Origin: Prevotella sp.
Lineage (GTDB): Bacteria; Bacteroidota; Bacteroidia; Bacteroidales; Bacteroidaceae
Reading direction: 5' to 3'
Length of the DNA stretch: 64,000 nucleotides
NCBI GenBank assembly: GCA_017449025.1
Contig: JAFSKJ010000063.1
Location: 1-64,000, forward strand
Of this stretch, positions 35,217 through 46,700 are shown in pieces; positions within the stretch are counted from its first letter, which is position 1; each line of letters opens with the position of its first letter. A program made the translations under genes and the position numbers. The notes beneath the pieces were generated by a model. The model was not told the DNA's origin and did not search any database. It saw only the letters and a program-made list of their open reading frames with translations.

Positions 35217-35341
35217 ATGCCAGCCCAAGACATTATTCGCGCACTTTTCTCATGTCCTTGCGAGTTCTTTTCCCGCCGTTTCATAATACAAAAATGAAAA
35301 ACAATGAGACAAACTACAAAGTATTATTGCGCGAAGAATTA

Positions 35342-35350
35342 TACCTTTGC
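35342..35350 (+). promoter_or_regulatory. -7 promoter element of the large secreted protein gene
   Basis: TACCTTTGC fits TAnnTTTG. The leader to the ATG at 35411 is about 55 nt and A-rich. Confidence 0.55.
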
Positions 35351-35410
35351 AGGCAAAAACCACAGAAACATCAACAATTTCATTTATTTATTCACCAAAA
35401 AAGTACGTTT

Positions 35411-38400
35411 ATGAGAAAAACTTACAAAATGTTTCTTGCATTCGCTCTGTTTGCAATGAACGCTCTGACAGCAAGCGCCATCAAGGCTGACTTGGATCCC
35501 GCCATGTTCAAGGCGTGGGACAGCAACCTGGCCGGTGCAAATGTTGTGGCTGAGCCGGAGCCCGAGCCTAAGTCGAATGGCACATTCGGGTGCTCCTATG
35601 CTCTTTACGAGGAAGTCGGCGCTTACGGCACCATCTATGGCAGCCCCAGCGTTTACTATCTCTGGTATGCCGACCTTACCGGTACTAAGACTATTACCGT
35701 GAAGGGTACTGCTGGAATGCAAATCCGCATGATGTTCAACCGTGAGCCTTACGTGGAAGGTGGCGTTGGCGACCTCGACGGTGGTGCTTACATTGAGTGG
35801 ATTGAGACTATTGCCGACAACGGTGAGGTTGTTTTCGACTGCTCAGCAAAATCTGAACTCGTTTCGGCAGGATACATCCACCTCAACGCCATCAAGGTGC
35901 CCAACGGCAGTCCTGCCGGTACTGTGAAGGCCATCGAGCTGGAAGGTTCCATCAAGCCTGTGACGGGTTGGGTTGACATTCTTGACAACGGTGACTTTGA
36001 GGGCACAGAACTCAAGAACTTCGTCGTTGCTCTCGACGCTGTTAAGGACCAGGGTACCCACGTGCCCACCATCGTCGACGGTGCCGGTGTTGACGGCAGC
36101 CGTGCCATCGTGGTTGAGTCGATGGACTCTCCCGCAGAGTCATGGCAGACTCAGTTCTTCATCAAGTTCGACGAGCCTCTGCCCGAGGGAACAGCCTTTG
36201 AGCTTTCCATGGACATAAAGGCCGACAAGGAAGCCGAGACAGGCAGTGGATGCCACCACGCTCCGCGCGCCTGGTTCGCCGGTCCGTTCTTCGACCCGAA
36301 CCCCACCTTCACCACTGAGTGGACAACCTTTACGTATTCTGGCGTTCTCGATGCCGCCAAGGCTGCCGACGACGGCCTCGGAAGCATTGCCCTCGACCTG
36401 AACGTACTGGGCGAGGCCAACAAGTACTACTTCGACAATGTGTCGTTCAAGGTCTACAAGGAGAGTTCTCCTATCTCCCTCATCAAGACTGCCTACAGTC
36501 AAGATGTTATCCGAGTTGACTTCAGCAAGGAGACCAACATGAAGGACCTGGTCAAGGCTGCCGGCGGACAGCGTGTGGTTTACCCCAACGACTGTGCAAA
36601 GGTTATGGTTAACGGCCAGCCCACAACCCTTATGTCTATTGAGGGTCGTCCCGACGGTTATCTCTGGATCTTCATCGACGAGCCTTATCCCGAGGGTGAG
36701 GGTGAAGACGAGGTTATCGTGAGCTTCACCAACCCCGAGGATGCTTCCATGCGCATTGTCTACACTGCCGGCAAGTATGAGGGTGAGGCCATTCCCAACT
36801 TCGCCAACATGAAGGCCGAGTACATTTTCGAGCTTAGCGAGAACTACTCTTATCTCTATGGTGCACCTGCAATTGTAAGTGCTAATCCTGAGGACGGCTC
36901 GTTCAACCTGCCCGTTGACCTTAAGGAATTCAAGTTCACGTTCGACCATCCTGTTGACTGCGCTGCCTTGAAGGTAACTCTCGGCAACGAGGTTCTGACC
37001 TTGTCACCCTCTGAGGGCTTCAGCAAGGAGATTACTGCTACCCGTGCCGGTGGCGACATGAAGAACGGCGTAGTTGATCTTGTCCTGAGCAATGTAAAGG
37101 GTGAGAAGGATCTCGGCGATACCGGCACCTACGAGATGCAGGTGAGCTTCGGTCCTCTCAATATCGACCCGAACGACCAGCCTAAGGACATGATTCCTGC
37201 AAACTACTTCACCGACTGCGCTGCCAGCACCGTTCCCGAGGGCTTCAAGGTTAACTTCAACGGTGAGGAGCGTACCTCCGAGAACACCGGCCTTGGCTCT
37301 GGTTCACGTACATTCAAGTTTGCCGATGGTGGTGATTTCGTCTTAGGTCTCTATTTCCGTGAGGGCTTCGTAGAATATGGATCCATTGACGGCCATGAGC
37401 TGAACTTGGAGGCAGGAAATAAGTACAACATCCACTTCAATACTGCTGCATGGAAGGATAATGGTACAACCATGAAATTCCAGATTCTGGACGAGAACGA
37501 GGAAGTTGTCGTAGAGAAGACTATTGACGTTGATGTCAAGGCCGCTAACGTAAATGGTAATACCAGTGCTGTCATCAGTGGCTCTACTATTTCCGATTTC
37601 AGCTTTATTCCTGAGGCCGATGGCCGCTACTTCCTGAAGTGGATTGATGAGGGCTACCATGAGATGCTGTTAGGCAACGTTTACATGAAGTATGTTCCCA
37701 ACGTGCTCGGTATTGAAGAGGTCACTCTGCTGAACAATGCTCTGGCTAACGCCAAGTCTACCCGCGATGCTAACGACGACCAGCGCTACGACGGAAAAGC
37801 TTTCGACGAGCTGTCAAGTGCCATTACCACCGTCGAGGCCATGCTGCCCTCGCTGACTGCTCCTTCAGTCTACAAGGCTCTTGCTCAGGAGCTTGACAAC
37901 TATACTACTGCCATGAAGGATCACCGCACACTCTGCGACACCTACGATCCCCTGCCTGCTCAGGCCTATGAGATTGTCGTGAACAATGCTGCAAAGAAGT
38001 TTGCCAACACCGACATCTACAAGAACCTGGTTGCTGCCGTGTTTGAGTATGGTACCAATGGTACTGAGACACAGACTGACCCCGAAACCGGCGAGGAGAT
38101 TCAGATTGACGTGATTAACGCCAAGGTACTTAAGGACGATGCTGAGCTGAAGACTGCTGTAGAAAAGCTGCAGGGCAATATCACCTTAGCTAATGACATG
38201 TTCACCGAAGGTCACTCCAAGGTGGGCAACTGGAGCAGCACAAAGACGGGCTACGCCGTGTTAACCGACCGTCTGCTCTACGGTGTCGACGCTCTGAGGA
38301 GTCTCGGCGTGGCTGACGACGACAAGCAGATTGTTGCCGCCCTGAACGCTCTTGCCGATGACGACAACATTGCCAGCGACCTGATGACCCGCGTTAAGCT

Positions 38401-39196
38401 CGAGCTCTATGGCAAGCTGAAGGATCCCAACAACGACCTGTTCAAGGCCGTTGTCGACGAGGTCACTCTCGAGGAGACCACTCCTACCTACGATATGACC
38501 GTGTTCGTGAAGAACCCGAACCTCTACAAGCTGAGCGATGGCAACGGCTGGAAGGAAGAGGCTCTGCCAGGCTGGACCGTCATCAGCGGTCGTGGCTTCA
38601 GCACCGGTTGGGACACCTTCGGATCTGCAACTATTCCTGTCGACGCCATGCTGTCGAACTGGGGTGGTGACTTCCGTGCTTACCAGACTGTATATAACCT
38701 GCCCGCAGGTGTTTACACACTCGTTGGTGGCTACGGCGAGCGTACATCTGCAACAGATGATGGTGGTACGCAAGACGAAGATTTGTCGGCTTCTTATCTC
38801 TACGCCAAGACTTCTGCCAACATCGACGATTCTCTGACCTTTGAGGCTCCTCGCGTTGGCCAGGCATTCCCCGAGAAGAACATCCGCATCGAGGACATCA
38901 TCGTTACCGACGGTGTGCTTACCATCGGTGCTCAGGCTGGTGCTACATCTCACGTATTCTTCAACGAAGTTCAGCTGCTGCTGACGGCTCCTGCTGACGG
39001 CTTCAACTATGCCAATGCATACGATGCAGAGTCTGCTGGCATCAACGAGACAGCCGTGGCTCCGAAGAAGGTACGCGCCATCGAGCTGTTCGACATCAAC
39101 GGCCGCCGCATACAGAAGGCTAAGCGTGGCATCAACATCATGAAGAAGCTGATGAGCGACGGCACGGTGGAGACCGAGAAGGTGATAATCAGATAG
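35411..39196 (+). CDS. Large secreted multi-domain protein with CBM4/9-like modules
   Basis: The protein has 1261 residues with signal peptide MRKTYKMFLAFALFAMNALT. No catalytic domain is recognised. Residues ~185-350 look like a CBM4/9-type beta-sandwich (DILDNGDFEGTELKNF, then YYFDNVSFKVY). Around 485-590 there is an Ig-like segment (IVSANPEDGSFNLPVDLKEF). Residues ~770-930 are helical and FIVAR-like (LNNALANAKSTRDAND). Around 1045-1190 is another beta-sandwich, and the end is LFDINGRRIQKAKRGINI followed by VIIR. An acidic EPEPEP linker lies near residue 45. It is probably a surface glycan-binding or matrix protein helping the adjacent xylan enzymes. ATG 35411 is chosen for the signal peptide; upstream in-frame codons overlap the promoter. 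Confidence 0.75.
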   Translation: MRKTYKMFLAFALFAMNALTASAIKADLDPAMFKAWDSNLAGANVVAEPEPEPKSNGTFGCSYALYEEVGAYGTIYGSPSVYYLWYADLTGTKTITVKGTAGMQIRMMFNREPYVEGGVGDLDGGAYIEWIETIADNGEVVFDCSAKSELVSAGYIHLNAIKVPNGSPAGTVKAIELEGSIKPVTGWVDILDNGDFEGTELKNFVVALDAVKDQGTHVPTIVDGAGVDGSRAIVVESMDSPAESWQTQFFIKFDEPLPEGTAFELSMDIKADKEAETGSGCHHAPRAWFAGPFFDPNPTFTTEWTTFTYSGVLDAAKAADDGLGSIALDLNVLGEANKYYFDNVSFKVYKESSPISLIKTAYSQDVIRVDFSKETNMKDLVKAAGGQRVVYPNDCAKVMVNGQPTTLMSIEGRPDGYLWIFIDEPYPEGEGEDEVIVSFTNPEDASMRIVYTAGKYEGEAIPNFANMKAEYIFELSENYSYLYGAPAIVSANPEDGSFNLPVDLKEFKFTFDHPVDCAALKVTLGNEVLTLSPSEGFSKEITATRAGGDMKNGVVDLVLSNVKGEKDLGDTGTYEMQVSFGPLNIDPNDQPKDMIPANYFTDCAASTVPEGFKVNFNGEERTSENTGLGSGSRTFKFADGGDFVLGLYFREGFVEYGSIDGHELNLEAGNKYNIHFNTAAWKDNGTTMKFQILDENEEVVVEKTIDVDVKAANVNGNTSAVISGSTISDFSFIPEADGRYFLKWIDEGYHEMLLGNVYMKYVPNVLGIEEVTLLNNALANAKSTRDANDDQRYDGKAFDELSSAITTVEAMLPSLTAPSVYKALAQELDNYTTAMKDHRTLCDTYDPLPAQAYEIVVNNAAKKFANTDIYKNLVAAVFEYGTNGTETQTDPETGEEIQIDVINAKVLKDDAELKTAVEKLQGNITLANDMFTEGHSKVGNWSSTKTGYAVLTDRLLYGVDALRSLGVADDDKQIVAALNALADDDNIASDLMTRVKLELYGKLKDPNNDLFKAVVDEVTLEETTPTYDMTVFVKNPNLYKLSDGNGWKEEALPGWTVISGRGFSTGWDTFGSATIPVDAMLSNWGGDFRAYQTVYNLPAGVYTLVGGYGERTSATDDGGTQDEDLSASYLYAKTSANIDDSLTFEAPRVGQAFPEKNIRIEDIIVTDGVLTIGAQAGATSHVFFNEVQLLLTAPADGFNYANAYDAESAGINETAVAPKKVRAIELFDINGRRIQKAKRGINIMKKLMSDGTVETEKVIIR

Positions 39197-39252
39197 TGTA
39201 GCCTAAGGTTGCTTAGGAACACCTAAGAGAACACTAAAGAATAAATCAAGCG

Positions 39253-39289
39253 GCGGGCAAGCATGCAGTAGGCAGGCTTGCCCGCTTTT
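39253..39289 (+). terminator. Rho-independent terminator after the large secreted protein gene
   Basis: GCGGGCAAGC (39253-39262) pairs perfectly with GCTTGCCCGC (39276-39285) and is followed by TTTT. It separates the large secreted protein gene from the GH43 gene starting at 39311. Confidence 0.75.
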
Positions 39290-39310
39290 CACAACAGACA
39301 CACCAGTAAC

Positions 39311-41011
39311 ATGAAACAATTACTATTCGCCCTTACTCTGGCAGCAGGCCAGCTCATTACAGCCACAGCCCAGAACCCAGCCCCACAGGCTCCCGAGGCC
39401 CAAGACACGCAGCCCGACCCCACATATACTGTCCTGGATGCTGCACCAATCAAGAATCCCATGCTCTGGGCCGACGTGCCCGACCCCGACATCATCCGCG
39501 TGGGCGACACCTTCTACTTGGTGTCCACCACCATGCACCTCATGCCAGGTGCTCCCGTCATGCGGTCGAAAGACCTTAAGAACTGGGAGACCGTGGGCTA
39601 CATCTTCGACCGCCTGACCGACTCGCCGAAGTACGACCTGCAGGAGGGCACGGCCTACGGCCGCGGGCAGTGGGCCACGTCGCTGAAGTATCACAACGGC
39701 AAGTTCTACGCCCTGCTGGCTCCCAACGAGCAGGGAGCCATGGGCGACACCTATATCTTCACCGCCGACAAGGCCGAAGGTCCGTGGAAGGTGCTCTCGC
39801 GCATGCGCCACTTCCACGACTGCTCGCTCTTCTTCGACGACGATGACCGAGTCTACGTGGTCTACGGCACCGGCGAGATGATGGAACTGAAAAAGGACCT
39901 GAGCGATGTCATCGAGGGCACCCACCAGCACATCTTCAAGCGTGAGGCCGACGAGCGCGGACTGTTGGAGGGCAGCCGCATGATCAAGCACAACGGCAAG
40001 TACTACCTGCTGATGATAAGCCATGTATATGCCCCCGGCAAGCACCGACGTGAGGTGTGCTACCGTGCCGACGACATTCACGGGCCATACGAGAAGCAGG
40101 TGATACTGCAGAGCGAGTTCGGCGGCTTCTCCTACGAAGCCCAGGGCACCATCGTCGACACTGAGGACGGCGACTGGTACGGCATAATCTTCCAGGACCG
40201 CGGTGGCGTGGGCCGCGTGCTCACGGTGATGCCCTGCCGCTGGATTGACGGGTGGCCCATGCTGGGCGACGAGCAGGGCAAGGTGCCCGCCACCGTGCGC
40301 CCTCTGAAGACTGGCGAGCCGGAGAAGCACATCGTCTGCGCCGACGACTTCTCCTCGTCGGACCTCGACCTGCACTGGCAGTGGAACCACAACCCCGACA
40401 ACAAGGCATGGAGCCTCACCGAGCGCCCCGGATTCCTGCGGCTGAAGACCAACCGCGTGGTGCCAAACCTCTACTTGGCACTGAACACTCTGACCCAGCG
40501 CATGGAAGGCCCGTCGTGCAGCGGCAGCATAGTGATGGACGTGTCGAAGATGAAGGACGGCGACTGTGCCGGCTTGTCGGCCTTCAACAGCGACACCGGC
40601 GCGCTGACGGTGAAGAAGGCGGGCAAGCGCATACTACTTGAGATGAGCGAGCAGAGCGTACAGTTGGCCGAGCGCACAAAGGCCGTGGAGAAGGTCGACG
40701 AAAAGATTGTTGAGTCTGTGGAGCTGACAAAGCTGCTCAAGCCGAAGTCGCAGAAGGTCTACCTGCGCATCGACGCCGATTTCCGCCCCTCCGACACCGG
40801 ACACTTTGGCGGCAGCGACAAGGCCAACTTCTTCTACAGCCTCGACGGCGAGCAGTGGACGAAGATCGGAACCAGCGACTATCGCCTGAGCTTCGACTGG
40901 CGCCGCTTCTTCATGGGCCAGAAGTTCGGCATCTTCAACTATGCCACCAAGAAGGCAGGCGGCTACGTCGACGTGGACCGTTTCAGCTATGAGGTAACGT
41001 CGGAGAAATAA
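39311..41011 (+). CDS. GH43 arabinofuranosidase/xylosidase
   Basis: This secreted enzyme of about 566 residues has signal peptide MKQLLFALTLAAGQLITATA. The five-bladed GH43 propeller (residues ~45-335) shows the base aspartate in ADVPDPDIIRVGDTFYLVS, a second aspartate in FHDCSLFFDDDDRVYVVYG and the acid in GLLEGSRMIKHNGKYYLL. Residues ~345-566 form a GH43_C2-type beta-sandwich (DDFSSSDLDLHWQWNHNP). It is a retrieved-from-memory match to GH43 enzymes acting on arabinoxylan; xylosidase or arabinofuranosidase activity cannot be separated by eye. It is the first of five plus-strand hydrolase genes, but a GH30 promoter follows it, so it may form a separate unit. Confidence 0.86.
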   Translation: MKQLLFALTLAAGQLITATAQNPAPQAPEAQDTQPDPTYTVLDAAPIKNPMLWADVPDPDIIRVGDTFYLVSTTMHLMPGAPVMRSKDLKNWETVGYIFDRLTDSPKYDLQEGTAYGRGQWATSLKYHNGKFYALLAPNEQGAMGDTYIFTADKAEGPWKVLSRMRHFHDCSLFFDDDDRVYVVYGTGEMMELKKDLSDVIEGTHQHIFKREADERGLLEGSRMIKHNGKYYLLMISHVYAPGKHRREVCYRADDIHGPYEKQVILQSEFGGFSYEAQGTIVDTEDGDWYGIIFQDRGGVGRVLTVMPCRWIDGWPMLGDEQGKVPATVRPLKTGEPEKHIVCADDFSSSDLDLHWQWNHNPDNKAWSLTERPGFLRLKTNRVVPNLYLALNTLTQRMEGPSCSGSIVMDVSKMKDGDCAGLSAFNSDTGALTVKKAGKRILLEMSEQSVQLAERTKAVEKVDEKIVESVELTKLLKPKSQKVYLRIDADFRPSDTGHFGGSDKANFFYSLDGEQWTKIGTSDYRLSFDWRRFFMGQKFGIFNYATKKAGGYVDVDRFSYEVTSEK

Positions 41012-41082
41012 GCCGAGACGCCATAAGACAACATCGAAAACATTTGCAACACATTCCTAATGACTGTCTCGGGGAAAAGCAG

Positions 41083-41090
41083 TAACTTTG
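41083..41090 (+). promoter_or_regulatory. -7 promoter element before the GH30 gene
   Basis: TAACTTTG matches the -7 consensus; the leader to the ATG at 41130 is about 35 nt. No good -33 box is present. Confidence 0.45.
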
Positions 41091-41129
41091 TCCCCGAGAT
41101 TTTTATTGTATACAATAGCCAAAACAAAC

Positions 41130-43721
41130 ATGACAAACCTTTACTACACAAAGAAGCTCGTGACCGCCTTGCTGCTGATGGCTGCAAGCATCGCCACGAC
41201 CAAAGCGCAGACCCAAGCCACACTGCGTATCGATGCCACCACACAGCACCAGCGCATAACCGGCTTCGGCGGGTTCGTATGCTCACCCCAGTTCACCTAT
41301 AACCACATGACAGAGGACGAGATAAAGAAGGTTTGGGGGCAGTCGAGCACCGTGGGCTGCAACATAATGCGCCTTTTCCTGCCCATTGGCAAGAACTCAT
41401 GGGGCCAGTCGTTGGCCACGGCAAAGCTGGCCAAGCAGATGGGGCTTATTGTCTTCGCGTCGCCTTGGGGGCAGCCAAAAGCGTGGAAGACCAATGACTC
41501 GAGCGACGCCAAGAACGACAAAGGAGAGGAAGGCCACCTGAAGAAGGAGAACTGGGCCGACTACGCCCAGTATCTTGAGGACTACGTGCAGTACCTGCGC
41601 AAGAACGGCGTGGAGCTTGACGCCATCTCCATACAGAACGAGCCCGACTGGGCAGCCTCCTACTCCGGATGCCTGTGGACCACATCGGAGATGAGTGAGT
41701 TTGTGAAGACCTACGGTCGCACCATCAGCTGCAAGGTGATGGCGCCGGAATCCATAGGCGTGAGCGACAATTACGCCAACGCGCTGAACAACAGCACGGT
41801 GGTAGACTGCTTCGACATCTACGGCGGCCACCAGTACAGCGGCATACAGTCGGCCTACAAGAAGCTGGCAGCCAAGGGCAAGGAAATATGGATGACGGAG
41901 TATCTCATCAACTGGAATGAGAACAATCCTAACAGCCGCAACTTCGACTTCTCGCAAGACTTCTTCAACTTCTTCCGCTCTATCAACACCTGCATGCTTG
42001 GCGACTTCAACGCCTGGGTGCACTACGCAGCCAAGCGCTATTACGCCATGATGGGCGACGGACAGTACGGCACCTCCAGTGGCACCATCACCCAGCGCGG
42101 CTACGTGATGGCACATTTCGCACGCTTCGTGACGGGCATGACCCGCATCGACGCTTCCTTCGGCGGCGGCCTTGAAGGGTCGGCATACCTTTCGCAGACA
42201 GGCGACACGGTGGTGGCTGTGGTGGCCAACACCTCAGCCAACGCCTGCACGCTGACCGTTGACCTGCCTTTCTACACCGAGACGGGACAGCTGTACACCA
42301 CATCAAAAAACGTCAGCATGAAAGCCACCACGCTCAACATCAGCGGCGAGACCTGCCGCCCCGTGACCCAGGTGGCAGCACAGAGCGTCAGCACCTTGCT
42401 CTTCATACGCTCGCGCGACCGTCAGCCATCGGACATGAAAGGCTCCATGGCCCACTTCAACCTCATCGACGACCAGACGCCGACGACTACCACTTTCGGC
42501 ACCACCCATAAGCTGTCGAACACTACCAAGACCTTCGACGCGCAGAACCCGCTCATCTCCTCTCGCAAGAACACCAGCAGCGGCTACTTGGCTCTTAACG
42601 ACCGCTACTCACAGTTAGTGATGCACGTGAACAAGGTCACCACCACCAACCTGTTTACCTCGGGGGCCACAACCCTCACCTACGTCAACGGCCAGGGCAA
42701 GGTTGCTTCACATGAATATGGGCGCATAGACCTTGGTGCCCAGCAGAATTTCGACCTCGTGTTCGACCTGTCTCCGGCCACCCTTCCCGACGGCTGTGCC
42801 GGCCTGTTGTCGCTTACCAACGACAATGCGACATCGCACCTGAGCATAAGCTTCGGCGACGTATACCTGAGGGGAGCCGGAGAGTATTCGGCCAAGCTCA
42901 GTGGCAACTTTGTTGAAGACGACAGCTACGTGCTGGACTTCTCGGCCGACAAGGCCTGCACCAGCATCGACCTGAGCAATGTCAGCGGACTGCCGTCGGC
43001 CCTTCCCTGGATTGAGGGAACCAACCGTGTGGCATACGTGGCCGAGGGCGGCTCCCTAGCCGTAAACACTGTTGCCGGCAGCACCTGCAGCCACTTGGTG
43101 CTCACACCAGAGGGCGGCGACTTCCATCCCGCCACTGCCTTTACCGCCAACCAGATTACGTTTACAGCACAGGTAGACGGTGTGCGCCTGCTTATGCTTC
43201 CCTTCCACGCCGTCATACCTGAAGGCGCTCATGCCTATACCATCGGCGAAGACTATGAGTTGGTGGAGATGCGCTCCATCCCCGCCCATACGCCCGTGCT
43301 CATACATGGCAAGGGCGAGCTGACGTTCACCGGTAGCGGCGATGTGAGTTACTCCATCAGCCCGATAGGTGGCATAGTGCGCGGCACCTACACCAGCATT
43401 CCCCTCTATGCGGGCGACGGCGTGCTGGCCCAGCAGAATGGCAAGTGGGGCTTCATGCGGCTCTCCGCCTCCGAGACACTTGTCCCCTTCGGCGTCTATG
43501 CCCGTCTGCCGCAGGAGGGCGACAGCTTCTTCCCCTTCACTGGCGACAAGTCGGTGACCGAGGGCATCAGCACCATAGCATTCGGTGGCACCACAGCAGA
43601 CTCAGTCACCGCCAACGTCTACGACCTGCAAGGTCGCCGCGTCAACGGCAATACCAGCAAAGGCATAATTGTTGTGCGCCAGTCAGACGGCACGGTGCGC
43701 AAAGTAGTATCAGGGAAATAA
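41130..43721 (+). CDS. GH30 (subfamily 8-like) glucuronoxylanase
   Basis: This secreted enzyme of about 863 residues begins with a signal peptide (ending TTKAQ) and a GH30 catalytic domain. Visible segments are RITGFGGFVCSPQFT, FASPWGQPKAWKTND, the acid/base in AISIQNEPDWAASYSGC (~180) and the nucleophile in KEIWMTEYLINWNENN (~260). The beta-sandwich that normally accompanies GH30 follows (QRGYVMAHFARFVTGMTRID). These features fit the GH30_8 xylanases that cut next to glucuronic acid substituents. The C-terminal half is beta-rich, unassigned, and ends VYDLQGRRVNGNTSKGIIVV. ATG 41130 is preferred because an earlier in-frame TTG at 41088 lies within the promoter. It likely starts an operon with GH98 and two GH43 genes. 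Confidence 0.85.
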   Translation: MTNLYYTKKLVTALLLMAASIATTKAQTQATLRIDATTQHQRITGFGGFVCSPQFTYNHMTEDEIKKVWGQSSTVGCNIMRLFLPIGKNSWGQSLATAKLAKQMGLIVFASPWGQPKAWKTNDSSDAKNDKGEEGHLKKENWADYAQYLEDYVQYLRKNGVELDAISIQNEPDWAASYSGCLWTTSEMSEFVKTYGRTISCKVMAPESIGVSDNYANALNNSTVVDCFDIYGGHQYSGIQSAYKKLAAKGKEIWMTEYLINWNENNPNSRNFDFSQDFFNFFRSINTCMLGDFNAWVHYAAKRYYAMMGDGQYGTSSGTITQRGYVMAHFARFVTGMTRIDASFGGGLEGSAYLSQTGDTVVAVVANTSANACTLTVDLPFYTETGQLYTTSKNVSMKATTLNISGETCRPVTQVAAQSVSTLLFIRSRDRQPSDMKGSMAHFNLIDDQTPTTTTFGTTHKLSNTTKTFDAQNPLISSRKNTSSGYLALNDRYSQLVMHVNKVTTTNLFTSGATTLTYVNGQGKVASHEYGRIDLGAQQNFDLVFDLSPATLPDGCAGLLSLTNDNATSHLSISFGDVYLRGAGEYSAKLSGNFVEDDSYVLDFSADKACTSIDLSNVSGLPSALPWIEGTNRVAYVAEGGSLAVNTVAGSTCSHLVLTPEGGDFHPATAFTANQITFTAQVDGVRLLMLPFHAVIPEGAHAYTIGEDYELVEMRSIPAHTPVLIHGKGELTFTGSGDVSYSISPIGGIVRGTYTSIPLYAGDGVLAQQNGKWGFMRLSASETLVPFGVYARLPQEGDSFFPFTGDKSVTEGISTIAFGGTTADSVTANVYDLQGRRVNGNTSKGIIVVRQSDGTVRKVVSGK

Positions 43722-43749
43722 TACCATAACTAAATAAAAAAAGAAAGAA

Positions 43750-46700
43750 ATGAAGAAATTTGCTACAAGCCTGTTCATCTTGCTATTGCTGATGACAGCC
43801 CAGACACTGCAGGCGCAGCAGCGCCGACCCATTGACAACCAGCACCCGCTGTGGATGATTCACATCGACGTGTGGAACGCTGCCGACCCGCAGAAAATCA
43901 TCAACCTGATACCCGACGACATCAAGCCCTACGTGTGCATGAACCTGTCGCTGTCGTGCCAGTACGACACTGAGCTCAATATCTATAAGATGCCGCGCTG
44001 CGCCGTTCGTACCTACCGCTCATGGGCCTCGGTGTGCCAGCAGAACGGAATGTGGTTCACCCTCCAGCCTGCCAGTGGCGGCCACACCCATATTCAAGAC
44101 GATGACTTGGCCACTTTCGAATACTTCTTCAAGGCCTACCCCAACTTCCTCGGCTGGAACTATGCCGAGCAGTTCTGGGGCTTCGATGAGGGTGGCGACA
44201 AGAGCAGCAGCACGCAGGCATCGCGCATTGCCCTGTTTGCCAAGCTGGTGGCCATGCACGCCAAGTACGGCGGCTTCCTCACCATCTCGTTCTGCGGCAA
44301 CATCTGGTCGCACGGCCTGAACCCCATGGGCATGATGAAGCGCAACACCAGCCTGCTGCAAGCCTGCAAGAAGAACCCTGAGGCCATACTATGGCTCTAC
44401 AAGTACACCACGTCGAGCTGCTGGTACAACAACGAGAGCATGACCTACGGCCCCTTTATTGCCGGACTGGCCACCAACTACGGCGTGCGCTACGACAACT
44501 GCGGATGGAACGGCGCCCTTGAATCTATCCTTGGCAAGAATAATGGCTGCAAGTATCCAGGGGCGGCAGGTGTAGGCACCGTGATGGAGCAGACGTGCGT
44601 CAACGGCGGTTCTGTCTGGGACGGCCCGGAGCTTATCTGGACGGAGGACTTCCAGAACCTTGGAAACTCTACCGTAAGCGGCTACACGCGCCGCAACTGG
44701 GGCACCTTCCCCAACTTCCGCGGTGTGTGGATGGACATGTTCCGCAAGATTATCGACGGAACAATGTATATCCCCACGCGAGAGGAGATTATTGGCAAGA
44801 CCAAGATTGTGGTAATCAACGACGTCAGCAGCGGCTCCGACGAGAACAAGTACGCCGCCTGGGGCAACCTCTACGACGGGCTGTACAAACAGACAGACCC
44901 CTTCAACAGGGGCAACGGACAGTGGATGGACAACCTCTGCTACTTCAAGTCTTCGGGACGCTATGGTGCCATACCCATAGTGACGGGCCTCTACGACGAT
45001 GTTGCAAAGTCAATACCCGTACAGGTAAGGAAGTCGAACTACTCATCGCGCTGGGGCACCATTGCGAAGAAGACCGCCGACTTCAACAGCCAGTACCCTG
45101 AGGTGTCGAAGGGCGACCTCTACGTCAACCGCTACCGCAACCAGCTGATAACTTACACGCCTTACACCTATTTAAATAAGAATACCACAGCCACGGCCGA
45201 GCTGCCCCTGCTCTACAACACCTGCGACTCGCTGAAGCTGTCGTACGGCAAGCTGTCGAGCGGACACATCCGTGAATACGCCGACCACATTGACATATAC
45301 CTGAACAACTTCCGCGCCGACACCACCGCAGTGAAAACCGACCGCATCACCGTGACGGGAGTGACATCACAGCCTTCCTTCAGCTCAAACAAGCACTCAG
45401 AGGGTACGGTTATGGCATCGGCAAGCTACAACGCTGATGCCGCCACGTATACCATCACCGTGAAGCACTGCGGCCCCGTAGACCTTACCATCAACTGCAC
45501 GGGAGCCGGCACCGGCAAGGCCACCGACGTGGTGCCCTCGGCAGCACTACCCACACCCAAGCAGCCAGAGAGCTTCAAGCACCCCATCATAATCGAGGCA
45601 GAAGACATGGACTATAAAAGCGTGGCTGGTGTCAAGATCACCAACTCCGGCGTTTACTATCCCGACGTGCAGGAGTTCTCCGGCAACGGATTCGTGGATT
45701 ACGGCAGCAACACCGGTGCCTCCCTGCGCCACCAGCTCAACTGCAAGTATGCGGGCGAATACTACATTGACATTCGCTATTCCAACGCCAAGAAGGAGGC
45801 AAACATTTCAGTCATCGTCAACGGCGAGACACAGAAGGTGAAAACCGAAAAGCTTGCCACCAACGAGTGGAGCAAGATGAGGGTCACCGCCAATCTCAAT
45901 GAGGGCCTCAACGAGCTTAAGATCAACAATACCGGTGCGGTGTCAATGCTGATTGACCAGGTGATTTACACCCCAACCGACATTGAGCCGGAGAAGTTCC
46001 TCGTCAGCGTGCGCGAATCCTCTCACGGTACGGTGTCGCCCAGCAAGGACGAATATGCTGAGGGCGAGACGGTGACGCTCACCGTCAACGCCGACAATGG
46101 CTATCAGCTGAAGGAGCTGCGCTTGGTGAACTCAGTGTTCTACACCATGGAGAAGACCATCAAGGTTAACCAGGAAGGCAACGAGGTGACCTTCGTAATG
46201 CCCGACGACAATGTCACGCTGCTGCCAGTGTTTGGCGACGCTACCGGACTGCTCAATCTCGACTTCACCAATACCATCAACGGTGCCATGCCCGAAGGCT
46301 GGCGCTGCGTGCAGGAAAGCAACGAGGTGCATGAGTATCCCAGCACCTTCAGCCAGGGTGCCCGCACCATGGTGGGCTTCCAGGGCTACCAGGGCAAGGC
46401 TCTCTACTGGCGCAACAGCTGCGCCGAGTATGGCCGTCAGTCGGCCTTCCCGCTGTCGCTCACTCCAGGCAAGTACAAGCTGGCGTTCGCCATGGCAGCA
46501 TGGAAGGAGAAGCCAGAGTACAAGGTGTCGGTTGTCAATGCGCAGACAGGCGCTACCGTGGCTGCGTCGGAGCAGTTCTACGCCGAGCCTAATGCCAATG
46601 GCAGCACCTCAGCCAACGTGTCGAGTGCCGTCTCCCGCGAGCTGTCGTTTACCGTCGAGAGCAAGGGTGACTATGTCGTCAGCTTCAACGACGTGACCAC

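Noticed and set aside
35055..35297. Small protein with LYGAKVP heptad repeats
   Set aside because: The open frame results from the 21-bp repeat, where more than one frame is open; it has no start context and overlaps the repeat array.
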